From Planococcus wigleyi (GTDB lineage: Bacteria > Bacillota > Bacilli > Bacillales_A > Planococcaceae), in contig NZ_JACSPU010000004.1 in the NCBI RefSeq assembly GCF_014836985.1, forward strand, positions 248,001 through 312,000: a stretch of DNA of 64,000 nucleotides. Reading direction: 5' to 3'. The translations under genes were made by a program, and so were the position numbers. The notes under the pieces are model-generated. The model had not been told where the DNA came from and did not search any database. It was given only the letters and a program-made list of their open reading frames with translations. Numbering within the stretch: the stretch's first letter is position 1; the number at the start of each line of letters is the position of its first letter. Of this stretch, positions 18,162-28,035 are shown in pieces.

Positions 18162-20720
18162 TTACAATCCGCATTTCAGCTGAGCGTTGCAGTTGGTGCA
18201 TGTGTTGCAGCCGCCCATTTCTTCGACTGTCCCTTTTCGGCAAACCGGGCATGTATCGCCTACTTCTGAACCGATGGTGACATTGGTTGAACGGAGATCC
18301 TGAATTGTGTCGATCAAGACGATCGGACGTTTGCCAGTCTCTTCCGGCTGTTGCTCTTCTTCAAATGTGTTTTCTTCGGCCTTCAGCGTCAAGACTTGTG
18401 AATCACGGCTGCCATCGACATAAACCGTTCCGCCTTTAGCGCCACCTTTGTAGAGACGCTCATAGACGCCTTCCACCTGTTTGACTGTATAACCTTTTGG
18501 AGCGTTGACAGTTTTCGAAATGGATGAGTCGATCCAGCGCTGGATGATGCACTGAACATCCGCATGTGCTTCAGGCGCCAAGTCCATCGATGTCACAAAT
18601 GCCTTCGGCAGGTTTTCTTCATCAGCCTCAGGGTTGTTTTTCAGGTATTCACTGACGATGTCTGCTTTCACCTCGATAAATTTGCCAAGGCGTCCACTGC
18701 GGTAGTATGTGAATGAATAATAAGGTTCAAGTCCGGTTGATACGCCAACCATCGTCCCAGTGGATCCTGTTGGAGCTACCGTCAACAGATGCGAGTTGCG
18801 GATACCTTTTTCAAGTACTGCTTCGCGAACATGTTCCGGCATTCCCTGCATAAATCCTGTTTCTGTGAAAGCTTTGCGGAGTGCTGCCGTCTCTTCATCA
18901 GTTTTGCCGATGAGGAACGGGAAGCTGCCGCGTTCTGCTGCTAAGTCTGTCGAAATTTCATAAGCAGCCGTAGCAATCGTCTTGAAGATTTCATCTACAA
19001 GCTCGTTGCCTTCCGGAGAACCGTATTCTTTATCGCAATAGATCAATAAATCTGCAAGCCCCATGACTCCCAAGCCAACACGGCGTTCACCAAGTGCCTG
19101 AACCTGGTTTTCTTCCAGGAAGTAAGGAGTTGCATCGATGACGTTGTCCTGCATGCGGACACCGACACGAACCGTTTCTTTCAACGCTTCGAAATCGACC
19201 GTCTTCGTTTTCGGATCTGCAAACTGCGCCAAGTTGACGGCAGCCAGGTTACAAACAGAATAAGGCGCCAATGGCTGCTCGCCGCAAGGGTTGGTCGCTA
19301 CGACTTTTTGCCCGTAAGCTGCTGCATTGGTTTTTTCATTGGCATTGTCAATGAAGAAAATACCCGGTTCTGCTGAATAGGTAGCACAAATATTAATCAG
19401 GTTCCACAGTTCGCGTGCTTTCATCGTGCGGTAAACACGGACGCCATGGCCCATGCGTTCCCATTCACGGACATCGCCGACTTCCTGCCATTTTTCATTG
19501 TAGACAGCCATCTCTTCTTTTGAATACGACTCTACTGCAGGGAAGCGCAGATCGAAGTCTGCATCATTTTCCACTGCTGTCATGAAATCGCTGGTCAATG
19601 TGACGGAAATATTGGCGCCTGTCAGGAATTCTTCGTTGTGGACTGAATAAGTTCCGCCATCACGCAGCTTGGTTTCAGCATCGCGCATGATTTTCTCATT
19701 GAATCCGCCCATTCCAGGAATCGCACGGTAATTCAGGATCCCTTGGTACATTGCATCTTCCTGCTCTGTCAAAGGTTTGAATTTCAATTTGTCGTGAGCC
19801 AATTTTTTGATGGTCTCATCTTCTGTGTTCTCAATCAAATAACGAAGGATGCGCGGGTTCTGCATTTTCGAAATGATGAATTCCGCAATATCCGGATGCC
19901 AGTCAGCCAGCATGATCATCTGTGCGCCTCGGCGTGAACCGCCCTGCTCAACAAGATGCGTCAATTTAGCGATATCATCCAGCCACGAAACAGAACCTGA
20001 TGATTTGCCGTTGACACCGCGTGCCAAGGTGTTGCGCGGGCGAAGTGTCGAACCATTTGTTCCGACACCGCCGCCGCGGCTCATGATTTCCATCACTTGT
20101 TTGCGGTGATCGGAAATGCCTTCACGTGAATCTGCCACGAATGGCATTACGTAACAGTTGAAGTACGTTACGTCCGTATCAGCACCCGCTCCGTATAGGA
20201 CACGTCCAGCCGGAATGAATTTCAATCCAACCAATTGCTGATAGAATTTTTCAAACCATTCCTGGCGCTTTTCAGCTGTTTCTTCTACAGAGGCAAGCCC
20301 CGTTGCATTGCGTTTGGCGATCTGCTCGTAAAACACTTCAAGCGGTTTTTCAATCACGTCGATCGGGCGATTGACGATGCCTACCTGCTGCTCTTCCGGT
20401 TTGTCGATTGCACTTCTGTAATCTTCTTCGATCCAAACCTGTGCTTTATTGGCCTGGTGATCGATGGAAACGATGTAGCCAAGGCCGCGCGCCGGGAATT
20501 TCGGATCTTCTTTGACAGTCAATACAACAAAATCGCCTGCCTTGAGTGTTTTCTTCTCCGTGTCCTTAAAGGAATAACGGTCGATCATCACGAGGCGCGA
20601 TACACCTTTATGCGTCAGTTTCATGTCAGGAGTAATTGCATGTACCTGGGGAAACGATTCGATATCTTTGTTTAAAGCTCTTGCATTCAACGAATATTGG
20701 GATTGTGTGGCGGAAACCAT
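18162..20720 (-). CDS. nrdJ: Class II (adenosylcobalamin-dependent) ribonucleotide reductase
   Basis: An 852-residue single-chain reductase making dNTP precursors with a B12-generated thiyl radical, independent of oxygen. The finger-loop NPCGEQPLAPYSVCNL carries the radical Cys. FNCYVMP supplies a redox Cys, and the C-terminus carries a Cys-rich tail (TCPVCRKG, GGCNTCTNCN, KCGL) for thioredoxin-linked re-reduction. The N-terminal about 120 residues precede the ten-strand barrel. ATG with AAGGAGG. The operator-like pair at 20755-20802 suggests NrdR control. B. subtilis has no nrdJ here; it is an insertion relative to the aroQ-lipM backbone. Confidence 0.95.
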   Translation of the reverse strand: MVSATQSQYSLNARALNKDIESFPQVHAITPDMKLTHKGVSRLVMIDRYSFKDTEKKTLKAGDFVVLTVKEDPKFPARGLGYIVSIDHQANKAQVWIEEDYRSAIDKPEEQQVGIVNRPIDVIEKPLEVFYEQIAKRNATGLASVEETAEKRQEWFEKFYQQLVGLKFIPAGRVLYGAGADTDVTYFNCYVMPFVADSREGISDHRKQVMEIMSRGGGVGTNGSTLRPRNTLARGVNGKSSGSVSWLDDIAKLTHLVEQGGSRRGAQMIMLADWHPDIAEFIISKMQNPRILRYLIENTEDETIKKLAHDKLKFKPLTEQEDAMYQGILNYRAIPGMGGFNEKIMRDAETKLRDGGTYSVHNEEFLTGANISVTLTSDFMTAVENDADFDLRFPAVESYSKEEMAVYNEKWQEVGDVREWERMGHGVRVYRTMKARELWNLINICATYSAEPGIFFIDNANEKTNAAAYGQKVVATNPCGEQPLAPYSVCNLAAVNLAQFADPKTKTVDFEALKETVRVGVRMQDNVIDATPYFLEENQVQALGERRVGLGVMGLADLLIYCDKEYGSPEGNELVDEIFKTIATAAYEISTDLAAERGSFPFLIGKTDEETAALRKAFTETGFMQGMPEHVREAVLEKGIRNSHLLTVAPTGSTGTMVGVSTGLEPYYSFTYYRSGRLGKFIEVKADIVSEYLKNNPEADEENLPKAFVTSMDLAPEAHADVQCIIQRWIDSSISKTVNAPKGYTVKQVEGVYERLYKGGAKGGTVYVDGSRDSQVLTLKAEENTFEEEQQPEETGKRPIVLIDTIQDLRSTNVTIGSEVGDTCPVCRKGTVEEMGGCNTCTNCNAQLKCGL

Positions 20721-20754
20721 TTGACAATTCCTCCTTTGTGTTATATGGAGTTAG

Positions 20755-20802
20755 ATACTATATATAGTATTAATTCAATTCCCATCATACTATATGTTGA
20801 AA
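20755..20802. promoter_or_regulatory. Paired NrdR-box-like operator upstream of nrdJ
   Basis: ATACTATATATAGTAT (20755-20770) is a perfect 16-bp palindrome and ATACTATATGTTGAAA (20787-20802) a weaker copy. Both resemble the NrdR consensus ACACTATATATTGTGT. Their starts are 32 bp apart, about three helical turns, the usual spacing of NrdR box pairs. They overlap and follow the promoter at 20784-20813. Confidence 0.75.
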
Positions 20803-20813
20803 CTTCTTTTCAA
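20784..20813 (-). promoter_or_regulatory. Promoter of nrdJ
   Basis: TTGAAA (-35, 20813-20808), 18-base spacer, TATGAT (-10, 20789-20784), read on the minus strand. The distal NrdR-like box lies in the spacer. Confidence 0.55.
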
Positions 20814-20907
20814 TAACAATTTTATGATGGAAATGATTGAAGCAATGAAAAGCTTTATTTACCAACGTTTCCAGCTTTGGAAATCTACAAAATGAGCCTA
20901 AAGACTC

Positions 20908-21744
20908 TCACGCGCGAAAATTCCATTCCGAATTTCCATATTTTATTTTTTCCAAAGCCTTGACATCCGCCAATTGTTGTACGGTCAAATTATAGGATTC
21001 CAGACTGATCGACAAGGCCTGTTCGAAACCGGCTTTAAACGCACGGATACACTCATCCGGCGTCACTGGTTTTTCACGGAGCGAATTGATCGATACTGCT
21101 TTTTCCGGAATTTTGCTGCGCATGCGCTCTTTGGCAGCTTCACTGGAAAACTTGAAAACCGACAATAGCTTCTCGGTATCCAGATCTATCAGTATAGCAC
21201 CATGTTGCAGGATGACGCCTTTTTGGCGCGTTTGGGCACTGCCCGCTACTTTCTTTCCTTCTACGACCATTTCATACCAGCTCGGTGCATCGAAACAAAC
21301 CGCTGATTTCGGTTTTTTCAAATCGGCCCGTTTTTCTTCTGTATCCGGCACCGAGAAATAGGCGTCCAACCCCAAATTTTTAAACCCTTCCAACAACCCT
21401 TCGCTCAATACGCGATAAGCTTCTGTTACGGTTTCGGGCATCTCCGGGTAATCTTCACTGACGATGATGCTATATGTAAGTTCATGCTCATGGAGAACAC
21501 CTCTGCCTCCTGTAGGCCGACGGACAAATCCAAGGCCAAGCCGGTCGACGGCTTCCATATCAATTTCTTTTTCTACGTTCTGAAAATAACCGATCGATAA
21601 GGCAGCAGGCTGCCAGCTGTAAAAACGGATGACGGGCGGAATAAGCCCTTCACTATGCCATGCCAGCAAGGCTTCATCAAGCGCCATGTTGAACGCTGGA
21701 CTGCCGGCACCGGAATTTATAAAAATCCATTTTGGATATTTCAC
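20908..21744 (-). CDS. lipM: Octanoyl-[GcvH]:protein N-octanoyltransferase LipM
   Basis: A 278-residue BPL/LplA-fold enzyme that moves octanoyl groups from ACP to GcvH in de novo lipoate synthesis. Motifs: [27 protein letters not shown], and [19 protein letters not shown], which contains the acyl-accepting Cys and the catalytic Lys of KVAGSAQ. GTG start with a GGAGGCGAT site. It lies next to the glycine cleavage genes, which need lipoylated GcvH. Divergent from yqhL. Confidence 0.93.
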   Translation of the reverse strand: MKYPKWIFINSGAGSPAFNMALDEALLAWHSEGLIPPVIRFYSWQPAALSIGYFQNVEKEIDMEAVDRLGLGFVRRPTGGRGVLHEHELTYSIIVSEDYPEMPETVTEAYRVLSEGLLEGFKNLGLDAYFSVPDTEEKRADLKKPKSAVCFDAPSWYEMVVEGKKVAGSAQTRQKGVILQHGAILIDLDTEKLLSVFKFSSEAAKERMRSKIPEKAVSINSLREKPVTPDECIRAFKAGFEQALSISLESYNLTVQQLADVKALEKIKYGNSEWNFRA

Positions 21745-21843
21745 AAGATCGCCTCCTATTTCCGATAATTAGTGTAACATTGGCATTGAATATCCGTCAT
21801 CTCTTCTCTTATAATAAAGGAAGATGAGAAAGGGGCAAGAACA

Positions 21844-22227
21844 TTGGAATTTCTGTACATCACGATCGCCATCGTATTGGCAATCATCATTTACGCGGTC
21901 ATTTCTTATTTCCGCATCAAAAAAGCTGTCACTAACCTGACACAGGAGCAATTTATCGAAGGCTACCGCAGAGCACAATTGATTGATGTGCGCGAACCGA
22001 AAGATTTTGCTGCTGGCCATATTCTGGGAGCGCGCAATATTCCGCAAACGCAATTGCGCCAACGCTATAAGGAAATCCGTTCAGACAAGCCGGTTTACCT
22101 GTATGACCAAAACGGAGCACGCAGTGGACGGGTAGCTATTTTCCTTAAGAAAAAAGGCTACAATCAATTGTTCCAGCTTCAAGGCGGTTTCAAGCAATGG
22201 ACCGGAAAAATCAAATCCAAATCCTAG
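21844..22227 (+). CDS. yqhL: Membrane-anchored rhodanese-like protein without active-site Cys (YqhL)
   Basis: 127 residues. An N-terminal membrane helix (about 2-22) is followed by one rhodanese domain (QLIDVREPKDFAAGHILGARNIP, then FQLQGGFKQW). The active-site loop reads VYLYDQNGARSG, with Asp where an active sulfurtransferase has Cys, and the protein contains no cysteine at all. It therefore cannot carry a persulfide and probably binds or scaffolds something else. TTG start with AAAGGGG 8 bases upstream. Its own terminator follows. Confidence 0.85.
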   Translation: MEFLYITIAIVLAIIIYAVISYFRIKKAVTNLTQEQFIEGYRRAQLIDVREPKDFAAGHILGARNIPQTQLRQRYKEIRSDKPVYLYDQNGARSGRVAIFLKKKGYNQLFQLQGGFKQWTGKIKSKS

Positions 22228-22233
22228 GCTTCA

Positions 22234-22266
22234 AAAACCCTTTCTTAACCGGAAGGGTTTTCTCTA
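22234..22266 (+). terminator. Terminator of yqhL
   Basis: Arms aaaaccctt and aagggtttt, followed by TCTCTATTT. Confidence 0.75.
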
Positions 22267-22438
22267 TTTGCTAGGCTAATAAATAGTAGACAAGAGCTCT
22301 CCATCTTACCCCTCACTTAAATAATGCGGTTAGCGGCTTCTTGAAGCGCACACAAAGCGATTTACAGGCTTCGGGGTAGTTATCTCGTCGACAAACATAA
22401 CTTCCCCAATAAAGCGACGATGTTGAGAGTGTTCCATT

Positions 22439-22476
22439 AGAAAAGCGTGGAAGCCAAGTGGCTTCCACGCTTTTTA
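22439..22476 (-). terminator. Terminator of the gcvT-gcvPA-gcvPB operon
   Basis: Perfect stem aaaagcgtggaagcc/ggcttccacgctttt with a short loop; U-tract on the minus strand. Symmetric enough to work both ways. The 170 bases to its left hold no feature I can name. Confidence 0.85.
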
Positions 22477-22524
22477 TTCATTTCCCTGCAGCAACCGAAC
22501 GATACAGCTGGAAATTATCGTACT

Positions 22525-23988
22525 TTATTCAGCTTTATAATAACGGAGCACAGGCTGGCGCGCCGCTTTTGTTTCATCCAAACGGTTGATGACAGTGGTA
22601 TGCGGTGCATTTTGGACGATTTCAGGGTTTTCTTCGACTTCTTTCGCAATCTGAATCATCGCATCGACAAATGCATCCAAAGTTTCTTTGGATTCTGTTT
22701 CAGTAGGCTCGATCATCATGCCTTCTTCCACATTCAACGGGAAGTAGATTGTCGGTGGATGGTAGCCAAAATCAAGCAGGCGTTTCGCCATATCCAATGT
22801 ACGGACACCCAGTTTCTTCTGGCGGCGGCCGCTTAAGACGAATTCATGCTTGCAGTGACGGTCATACGGCAAATCGAAATGAGGCTGCAGCCTGCGCATC
22901 ATGTAATTGGCATTTAGTACAGCATATTCGGTAACTGCCTTTAGGCCATCTGGTCCCATAGAGCGGATATACGTGTAGGCACGTACGTTGATGCCGAAGT
23001 TGCCATAGAACGGTTTGACTCGGCCAATGGAATCCGGGCGGTCGTAATCGAACGTATAAGCATCATCTTTTTTCACCAGTACCGGTTTCGGCAAGTACGG
23101 CAACAGATCATTTTTAACGCCGACAGGGCCTGAACCAGGTCCACCACCGCCATGAGGTCCGGTGAAGGTCTTGTGCAAGTTCAGGTGAACCACATCAAAG
23201 CCCATATCTCCCGGGCGTGCTTTAGACATAACTGCGTTCAAGTTGGCGCCATCGTAATACAGCTTGCCGCCGACTTCATGAATGATCGCAGCCATTTCCA
23301 GAATCTGCTCTTCAAACAAGCCGAGCGTATTCGGGTTTGTCAGCATTAATGCTGCTGTGTCTTCTCCAACCACGCGTTTCAAATCTTCCAGGTCTACTAG
23401 TCCTTGGTCACTTGATTTGACGGTCACGGTCTCAAAACCGGCAACGGTTGCTGAAGCCGGGTTTGTGCCGTGCGCTGAATCGGGAACAATGACTTTCGTC
23501 CGTTTAAAGTCACCGCGCGCTTCGTGGTAGGCACGGATCATCATCAATCCGGTCCATTCACCATGTGCACCTGCAGCTGGCTGCAACGTCACTTCATCCA
23601 TACCGGTAATTTCTTTCAAATGCTCCTGCAAGTCAAACATCAAAGCAAGAGCCCCTTGAACCGTTTTTTCATCCTGCAGCGGATGGATGTTCGCGAACCC
23701 TGGGAAACGTGCTACTGTTTCGTTGATTTTCGGATTGTATTTCATTGTGCACGAGCCGAGCGGATAGAAGCCTGAATCCACACCGTGGTTCCGGTTAGAC
23801 AGCGCCGTGTAATGGCGCATGATATCCAGTTCGGAAACTTCCGGCAGTTCTGCCGCTTCTGTACGGATCAAGTCAGCCGGCAATAGTTCGCTCAAATCCA
23901 CTTCTGGTACATCAAGTGTCGGAAGGCTATAGCCGACGCGGCCTTCTTTGGTCAATTCAAAAATTAGCGCTTGGTTGTCCTTATGCAT
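22525..23988 (-). CDS. gcvPB: Glycine dehydrogenase (decarboxylating) subunit 2
   Basis: The 487-residue PLP half of the two-part P-protein. The PLP lysine lies in [20 protein letters not shown]. Also seen are [12 protein letters not shown] and [18 protein letters not shown]. With GcvPA it decarboxylates glycine and passes aminomethyl to lipoyl-GcvH. The ATG at 23988 overlaps the end of gcvPA by eight bases and follows a GTGGGGG site. A longer frame upstream (to 24090) lies inside gcvPA and is not needed. Confidence 0.96.
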   Translation of the reverse strand: MHKDNQALIFELTKEGRVGYSLPTLDVPEVDLSELLPADLIRTEAAELPEVSELDIMRHYTALSNRNHGVDSGFYPLGSCTMKYNPKINETVARFPGFANIHPLQDEKTVQGALALMFDLQEHLKEITGMDEVTLQPAAGAHGEWTGLMMIRAYHEARGDFKRTKVIVPDSAHGTNPASATVAGFETVTVKSSDQGLVDLEDLKRVVGEDTAALMLTNPNTLGLFEEQILEMAAIIHEVGGKLYYDGANLNAVMSKARPGDMGFDVVHLNLHKTFTGPHGGGGPGSGPVGVKNDLLPYLPKPVLVKKDDAYTFDYDRPDSIGRVKPFYGNFGINVRAYTYIRSMGPDGLKAVTEYAVLNANYMMRRLQPHFDLPYDRHCKHEFVLSGRRQKKLGVRTLDMAKRLLDFGYHPPTIYFPLNVEEGMMIEPTETESKETLDAFVDAMIQIAKEVEENPEIVQNAPHTTVINRLDETKAARQPVLRYYKAE

Positions 23989-25348
23989 GAGTAGCCCCCA
24001 CTTCCTGCACTTTGGCAGCGATTTCCTGCACGAATGCATCGATTTCTTCCTTTGTCCGTTGTTCAGTAACAGCAACCAGCATATGGCCACTCAATTCGTT
24101 ATAGCTCAATCCAAGGTCATAACCGCCGATCATGCCGTTTTCAAACAGACGATCGTTCAACTGTTTAACGGATTCTTTCGTTTTCACAACGATTTCATTA
24201 AAATGAGCGCCTTCAAATGCAATTTCAAGGCCTGCTTTTTTCAATTGCTGCTTCATATAATGGGTCTTCACGATATTTTGCTTCGCAATTTCTTGTGTAC
24301 CGACTTTGCCGAGTGCTGTCATCGCTACAGATGCAGCCAATGCGTTCAATGCTTGGTTGGAACAGATATTCGATGTCGCTTTGTCGCGGCGGATATGCTG
24401 TTCGCGTGCCTGCAACGTCAAAACGAATCCACGACGGCCTTCTTCATCCGTCGTTTCACCGACTAAACGGCCAGGTACTTTACGCATCAATTTCTTCGTC
24501 ACAGCGAAATAACCGCAATGAGGTCCACCGAAAGCTTCCGGAATGCCGAAAGGCTGTGCATCGCCCACTGTAATATCAGCGCCAAGCTGTCCTGGAGAAG
24601 TCAAAGCACCGAGTGCCAATGGGTTGGAAGAAACCGATAGCAATGCACCGGCCCCGTGGACAATCGGTTCGATCGCTTTAAGGTTTTCAACTTGTCCAAA
24701 GAAGTTCGGGTACTGAATCATCACCGTTGCTACGTTTTCATCGATCATTTCCGTCAAAGCGTCCATATCCGTGTGTCCGTCTTTCAATGGAATTTCAACA
24801 ACCTCGATCGACTGGCCAAGTGCATAGCTTCGGACAACAGCACGCGATTCCGGGTGGACTGCACGCGAAACCAGGATTTTTTTGCGTCTCGTGTGTCCAG
24901 CAGCAAGCATTCCAGCTTCAGCAAGCGCAGTTCCGCCGTCATACATGGATGAGTTGGCAATGTCCATACCTGTCAATTCACTGATCATGGTCTGGAATTC
25001 AAAAATCGCCTGCAATTCGCCTTGAGAAATTTCAGGCTGATAAGGAGTATAAGCCGTATAAAATTCAGAACGGGAAATTACATGATCCACAATAATCGGT
25101 TTGTAATGGTCGTATACACCAGCTCCTAAAAACGATGCATAGCGGTTGGTGTCGGCATTTTGAGCAGCAAGCTGTGCCAATTCCTTTGTCAATGAAGACT
25201 CGGATTTAGCAGGCTTAATGTTGTATTCGCCTTTGAAACGAACTTTTTCCGGGATATCGGAAAACAATTCATCGATTGATCCGATGCCGATTGTTTCCAG
25301 CATTTCTTTTTCGTCTTGAGATGTCATTGGTAAATAACGATGTTTCAT
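23981..25348 (-). CDS. gcvPA: Glycine dehydrogenase (decarboxylating) subunit 1
   Basis: The 455-residue partner of GcvPB, with [47 protein letters not shown] and [15 protein letters not shown]. It lacks the PLP lysine, as expected for subunit 1. The ATG at 25348 (MKHRYLP) has AAAGGGG upstream. Middle gene of gcvT-gcvPA-gcvPB, controlled by the glycine riboswitch ahead of gcvT. Confidence 0.96.
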   Translation of the reverse strand: MKHRYLPMTSQDEKEMLETIGIGSIDELFSDIPEKVRFKGEYNIKPAKSESSLTKELAQLAAQNADTNRYASFLGAGVYDHYKPIIVDHVISRSEFYTAYTPYQPEISQGELQAIFEFQTMISELTGMDIANSSMYDGGTALAEAGMLAAGHTRRKKILVSRAVHPESRAVVRSYALGQSIEVVEIPLKDGHTDMDALTEMIDENVATVMIQYPNFFGQVENLKAIEPIVHGAGALLSVSSNPLALGALTSPGQLGADITVGDAQPFGIPEAFGGPHCGYFAVTKKLMRKVPGRLVGETTDEEGRRGFVLTLQAREQHIRRDKATSNICSNQALNALAASVAMTALGKVGTQEIAKQNIVKTHYMKQQLKKAGLEIAFEGAHFNEIVVKTKESVKQLNDRLFENGMIGGYDLGLSYNELSGHMLVAVTEQRTKEEIDAFVQEIAAKVQEVGATHA

Positions 25349-25375
25349 AAGGTGCTGTCCCCTTTTCAAGTTAGA

Positions 25376-26476
25376 TTAGTTGGATCGTTTATAAAATGGC
25401 GTTTCTACTGTTTTCGCTTTTAACCGTTTGTTGCGAATTTCAACTTCCAATTCAATTCCGAGTTCAGCAAACTCACTTGAAACCAAGGCAAGGCCGATAT
25501 TTTTTTTCAAAGTCGGCGATTGTGTGCCGGTCGTCACTTCTCCGATTTTACGGTCTTCTGCATATACCGCATAGCCATGACGCGGAATGCCTTTATCGAT
25601 CATTTCAATGCCGACTGATTTGCGTGGAACACCTGCTTCTTTATGTGCGGCTAATGCCTGTTTGCCGATAAAGTCCTGCTCTTTTTTCAATTTCACGACA
25701 AAATTGATGCCAGCTTCAAGTGGCGTTATGTCTTTCGACAATTCCTGGCCATATAAAGCAAGGCCAGCCTCAAAGCGCAATGTATCACGCGCACCAAGAC
25801 CTACTGGCACAACGCCATCCGATTTTCCTTCTGAAAGGATCTTGTCCCATAGAACAGTCAACGCTTCAGGAGCAGCATAAATCTCAAAACCATTTTCACC
25901 GGTATAACCAGTACGCGATAAAATCACCGTCTGACCAGCAACATCGACATCCTGTTTGAAACGGAAGGGCTTGATCGATGACAGGTCTTCATCTGTCAGC
26001 CGCTGAAGCACCACTTCTGCAAGAGGCCCCTGCAATGCCAAAAGACCGTACCGATCAGATGCGTTGTCTAATGTAACGTCGCCTTTTTTCGCCTGTTCCA
26101 TCCATTCGAAATCTTTTTCGATATTAGATGCGTTGACGACCAAAAGATATTGTTGATCCGCCAATTTATAAACCAATAGATCGTCTACTGTACCGCCATC
26201 TTCATAGCACATCGCTGTATATTGTGCCTGGCCATCCTGGATTTTGGACACATCATTGGTTACCAGATGCTGGAGGTACGTTAAGCTGTCAGGTCCGGTA
26301 ACGAAGATTTCCCCCATATGGGATACATCAAAAAGTCCTGCTTTGGTTCTGACAGCTTCATGTTCTTCCTTGATGCTTGAAAATTGCACAGGCAGTTCCC
26401 AACCGCCAAAATCAATCGTTTTTCCACCATATTCCGAATACGTTTCAAATAAGGGTGTACGTTTTAACTGTGCCAA
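25376..26476 (-). CDS. gcvT: Aminomethyltransferase (glycine cleavage T protein)
   Basis: A 366-residue folate enzyme that releases ammonia from aminomethyl-GcvH and makes 5,10-methylene-THF. Motifs: [33 protein letters not shown], quoted here as GGWELPVQF and VSHMGE, then [16 protein letters not shown] and [14 protein letters not shown]. It uses a TTG start with a strong GAGGAGG site 7 bases upstream. First gene of the operon; about 100 bases separate it from the riboswitch terminator. Confidence 0.96.
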   Translation of the reverse strand: MAQLKRTPLFETYSEYGGKTIDFGGWELPVQFSSIKEEHEAVRTKAGLFDVSHMGEIFVTGPDSLTYLQHLVTNDVSKIQDGQAQYTAMCYEDGGTVDDLLVYKLADQQYLLVVNASNIEKDFEWMEQAKKGDVTLDNASDRYGLLALQGPLAEVVLQRLTDEDLSSIKPFRFKQDVDVAGQTVILSRTGYTGENGFEIYAAPEALTVLWDKILSEGKSDGVVPVGLGARDTLRFEAGLALYGQELSKDITPLEAGINFVVKLKKEQDFIGKQALAAHKEAGVPRKSVGIEMIDKGIPRHGYAVYAEDRKIGEVTTGTQSPTLKKNIGLALVSSEFAELGIELEVEIRNKRLKAKTVETPFYKRSN

Positions 26477-26534
26477 TGATTTTCCTCCTCATTCTTCAAC
26501 TTCCTTCGGCCGGCCAAACCTGACTGCAGACACG

Positions 26535-26576
26535 AAAAAAGGACAGAGATTTCCCTTTAAAGGGAAATCTCTGTCC
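26535..26576 (-). terminator. Riboswitch expression-platform terminator before gcvT
   Basis: Perfect stem ggacagagatttccctt/aagggaaatctctgtcc with a T6 run on the minus strand. It follows directly on the second glycine aptamer and precedes gcvT, so it is the regulated attenuator. Confidence 0.9.
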
Positions 26577-26731
26577 TGGAACCTGAAAGTTTACCGTAAT
26601 GGCTTTCCTCGTTGGTAGCTGACATGCAGCATTCTCCAGAGATGCGTCCTGTATGAGTCTTTTTGCCTGAGAGATTCATAACTTCTGTTATTTGCTCCTT
26701 CGGCGACGCCTTGGCGTTCTCTCCCCATACA
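26577..26731 (-). ncRNA. Tandem glycine riboswitch (gcvT motif)
   Basis: Read on the minus strand, aptamer 1 has GGGGAGAG, GCCGAAGGAGCAA and CTCTCAGGCAAAAAGAC. The linker leads to CTCTGGAG, and aptamer 2 closes with CTACCAACGAGGAAAGCC and AACTTTCAGGTTCC. Order and core motifs match the B. subtilis gcvT riboswitch. Glycine binding is expected to prevent the downstream terminator and switch the operon on. A TTAACT-18-TATAAC promoter candidate lies about 40 bases upstream. Confidence 0.93.
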
Positions 26732-26842
26732 TTCATCCGCCCAAATCAATATTGATTGGTCCAATCCGTTATACAGAATAGTATAACTTTGAGTTAATCC
26801 TAACATTGATCCAAGGAAAGCGCAATCTTTTTTCCTTAAAAG

Positions 26843-26888
26843 GACTAAAGGCGAATGATTTGATTAATTAAAATCAAATCATTCGCCT
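26843..26888 (-). terminator. Terminator of comG-aroK
   Basis: Perfect 16-bp stem ggcgaatgatttgatt/aatcaaatcattcgcc (26850-26887) with a six-base loop, then TTTAGTCCTTTT on the minus strand. The aroK stop codon is in the 5' arm. Confidence 0.85.
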
Positions 26889-27400
26889 TTTAGTCGATTT
26901 ACTTGAAATGCAGCGTATTGTGTAATTTGCCGCAACGTCCGGAATTCGGTCCGGATAGTGATATGCGCAGTTTGTTTATACGCTTTGTAGCGAGATTTAT
27001 GCAACGCTTCAATTTCCTCTCGCGTCGACTGGCGGACAATCGGCCTGTTTGGATCTCTGTGGATCCGCCGCCAGATTTCCCGGAACGGCGCATCCAAAAA
27101 CAGCACGAGTCCGGTATTTCTCATGATTTTCTGGTTTTCTTTTCGCATGGTCACGCCGCCGCCGGTGGAGATGATGCAATGATCCTGTTTAAAATTTCGC
27201 AAAAACTGCGTTTCCAATTGCCGGAAATATTCTTCGCCATGCTGCTCGAAAATCTCCGGAATCGTTTTCCCTACCTGCCGGACAATCTCTTTGTCCATGT
27301 CGTAGAAGGGCAGTTTCAGCAAAAAGCTTAGCCTTCTGCCGACCGCGCTTTTCCCGCAGCCCATGAATCCAATCAAATAAATTCTGTTCATCCTACCCAC
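26879..27400 (-). CDS. aroK: Shikimate kinase
   Basis: A 173-residue P-loop kinase phosphorylating shikimate. Walker A is GFMGCGKSAVGR, and the substrate/lid region shows FYDMDKEIVRQVGKTIPEIF, STGGGV and RDPNRPIVRQ. The GTG at 27400 has GAGG 10 bases upstream; ATG at 27391 is the alternative and would drop three residues. It lies 13 bases after comGG and so may be read from the comG transcript. aroQ of the same pathway is 9 kb away. Confidence 0.93.
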   Translation of the reverse strand: MGRMNRIYLIGFMGCGKSAVGRRLSFLLKLPFYDMDKEIVRQVGKTIPEIFEQHGEEYFRQLETQFLRNFKQDHCIISTGGGVTMRKENQKIMRNTGLVLFLDAPFREIWRRIHRDPNRPIVRQSTREEIEALHKSRYKAYKQTAHITIRTEFRTLRQITQYAAFQVNRLKGE

Positions 27401-27413
27401 CCGATACTTACCT

Positions 27414-27617
27414 CTACTCAGGTATTTTATTTTGCTCTATTTCTATTAGTAGTTGTATCGTAGCATGTCTATGCATATTTTCCAAACCATCGTATGTTTT
27501 ATATTGGACGGAATAAAGGACGAGCGTGTGGGATAACAGAACCAGAGCGGACATGAAAAAGACGATGGCAATCGGATAGATAGCACCTTTTTCATTTTTA
27601 AGGACGCGTAAAAACAT
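27414..27617 (-). CDS. comGG: Short ComGG-like minor pseudopilin
   Basis: 67 residues with a basic N-terminus, an NEKGAIYPIAIVFFMSALVLL membrane segment (NEKG then AIYPIAIVFFMSALVLL) and a polar tail. Position as last comG gene and the pseudopilin-like start support ComGG. It is about half the usual length for that protein, so it may be reduced. It overlaps comGF by 20 bases and has a GAAGAGG site. Confidence 0.6.
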   Translation of the reverse strand: MFLRVLKNEKGAIYPIAIVFFMSALVLLSHTLVLYSVQYKTYDGLENMHRHATIQLLIEIEQNKIPE

Positions 27618-28035
27618 ACTCTGCCTCTTCCAAGGTGCCTGTGGAAAACTCTGCTTTGACCTTCAACTTGTCACCATTTAAAGAAAAGCTGCAATGGCGG
27701 ATGCGCGTCAACATAACTTCATGGCCTTTTCTGTCTTTCTGTTTACGGATCATGTCCGTGTACATTTCAATATCATACTCCTCTCCCATCTGGATGATAC
27801 GGACCCCGTTTCCTTCGTTGATGATTTCAAGCGAGTCGCTGCTGTTCAAATAACCCTGCAAATCGCTTGTGAACAATTGCCATTCGAGCCGGTGCGGATC
27901 CAAATCTCCTGTAAAACTGACAGCAAATCCATAAAACAGGACAATCAGCGGCAGCATCGTCATCAACACTAATAAGTCGAAAAGTGATGTCAGAAATGAA
28001 AACCCTCTTTCATCCAGCAGCTTTACTCGCTGCAT
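27598..28035 (-). CDS. comGF: Minor pseudopilin ComGF
   Basis: A 145-residue late competence protein with an N-terminal DERGFSFLTSLFDLLVLM membrane segment and a soluble domain containing FTSDLQGYLNSSD and YDIEMYTDMIRKQ, as in ComGF. It should sit in the competence pseudopilus. The canonical glutamate at +5 of the mature pilin is not present. The start overlaps comGE by 13 bases, with an AGGAGC site. Confidence 0.82.
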   Translation of the reverse strand: MQRVKLLDERGFSFLTSLFDLLVLMTMLPLIVLFYGFAVSFTGDLDPHRLEWQLFTSDLQGYLNSSDSLEIINEGNGVRIIQMGEEYDIEMYTDMIRKQKDRKGHEVMLTRIRHCSFSLNGDKLKVKAEFSTGTLEEAEYVFTRP

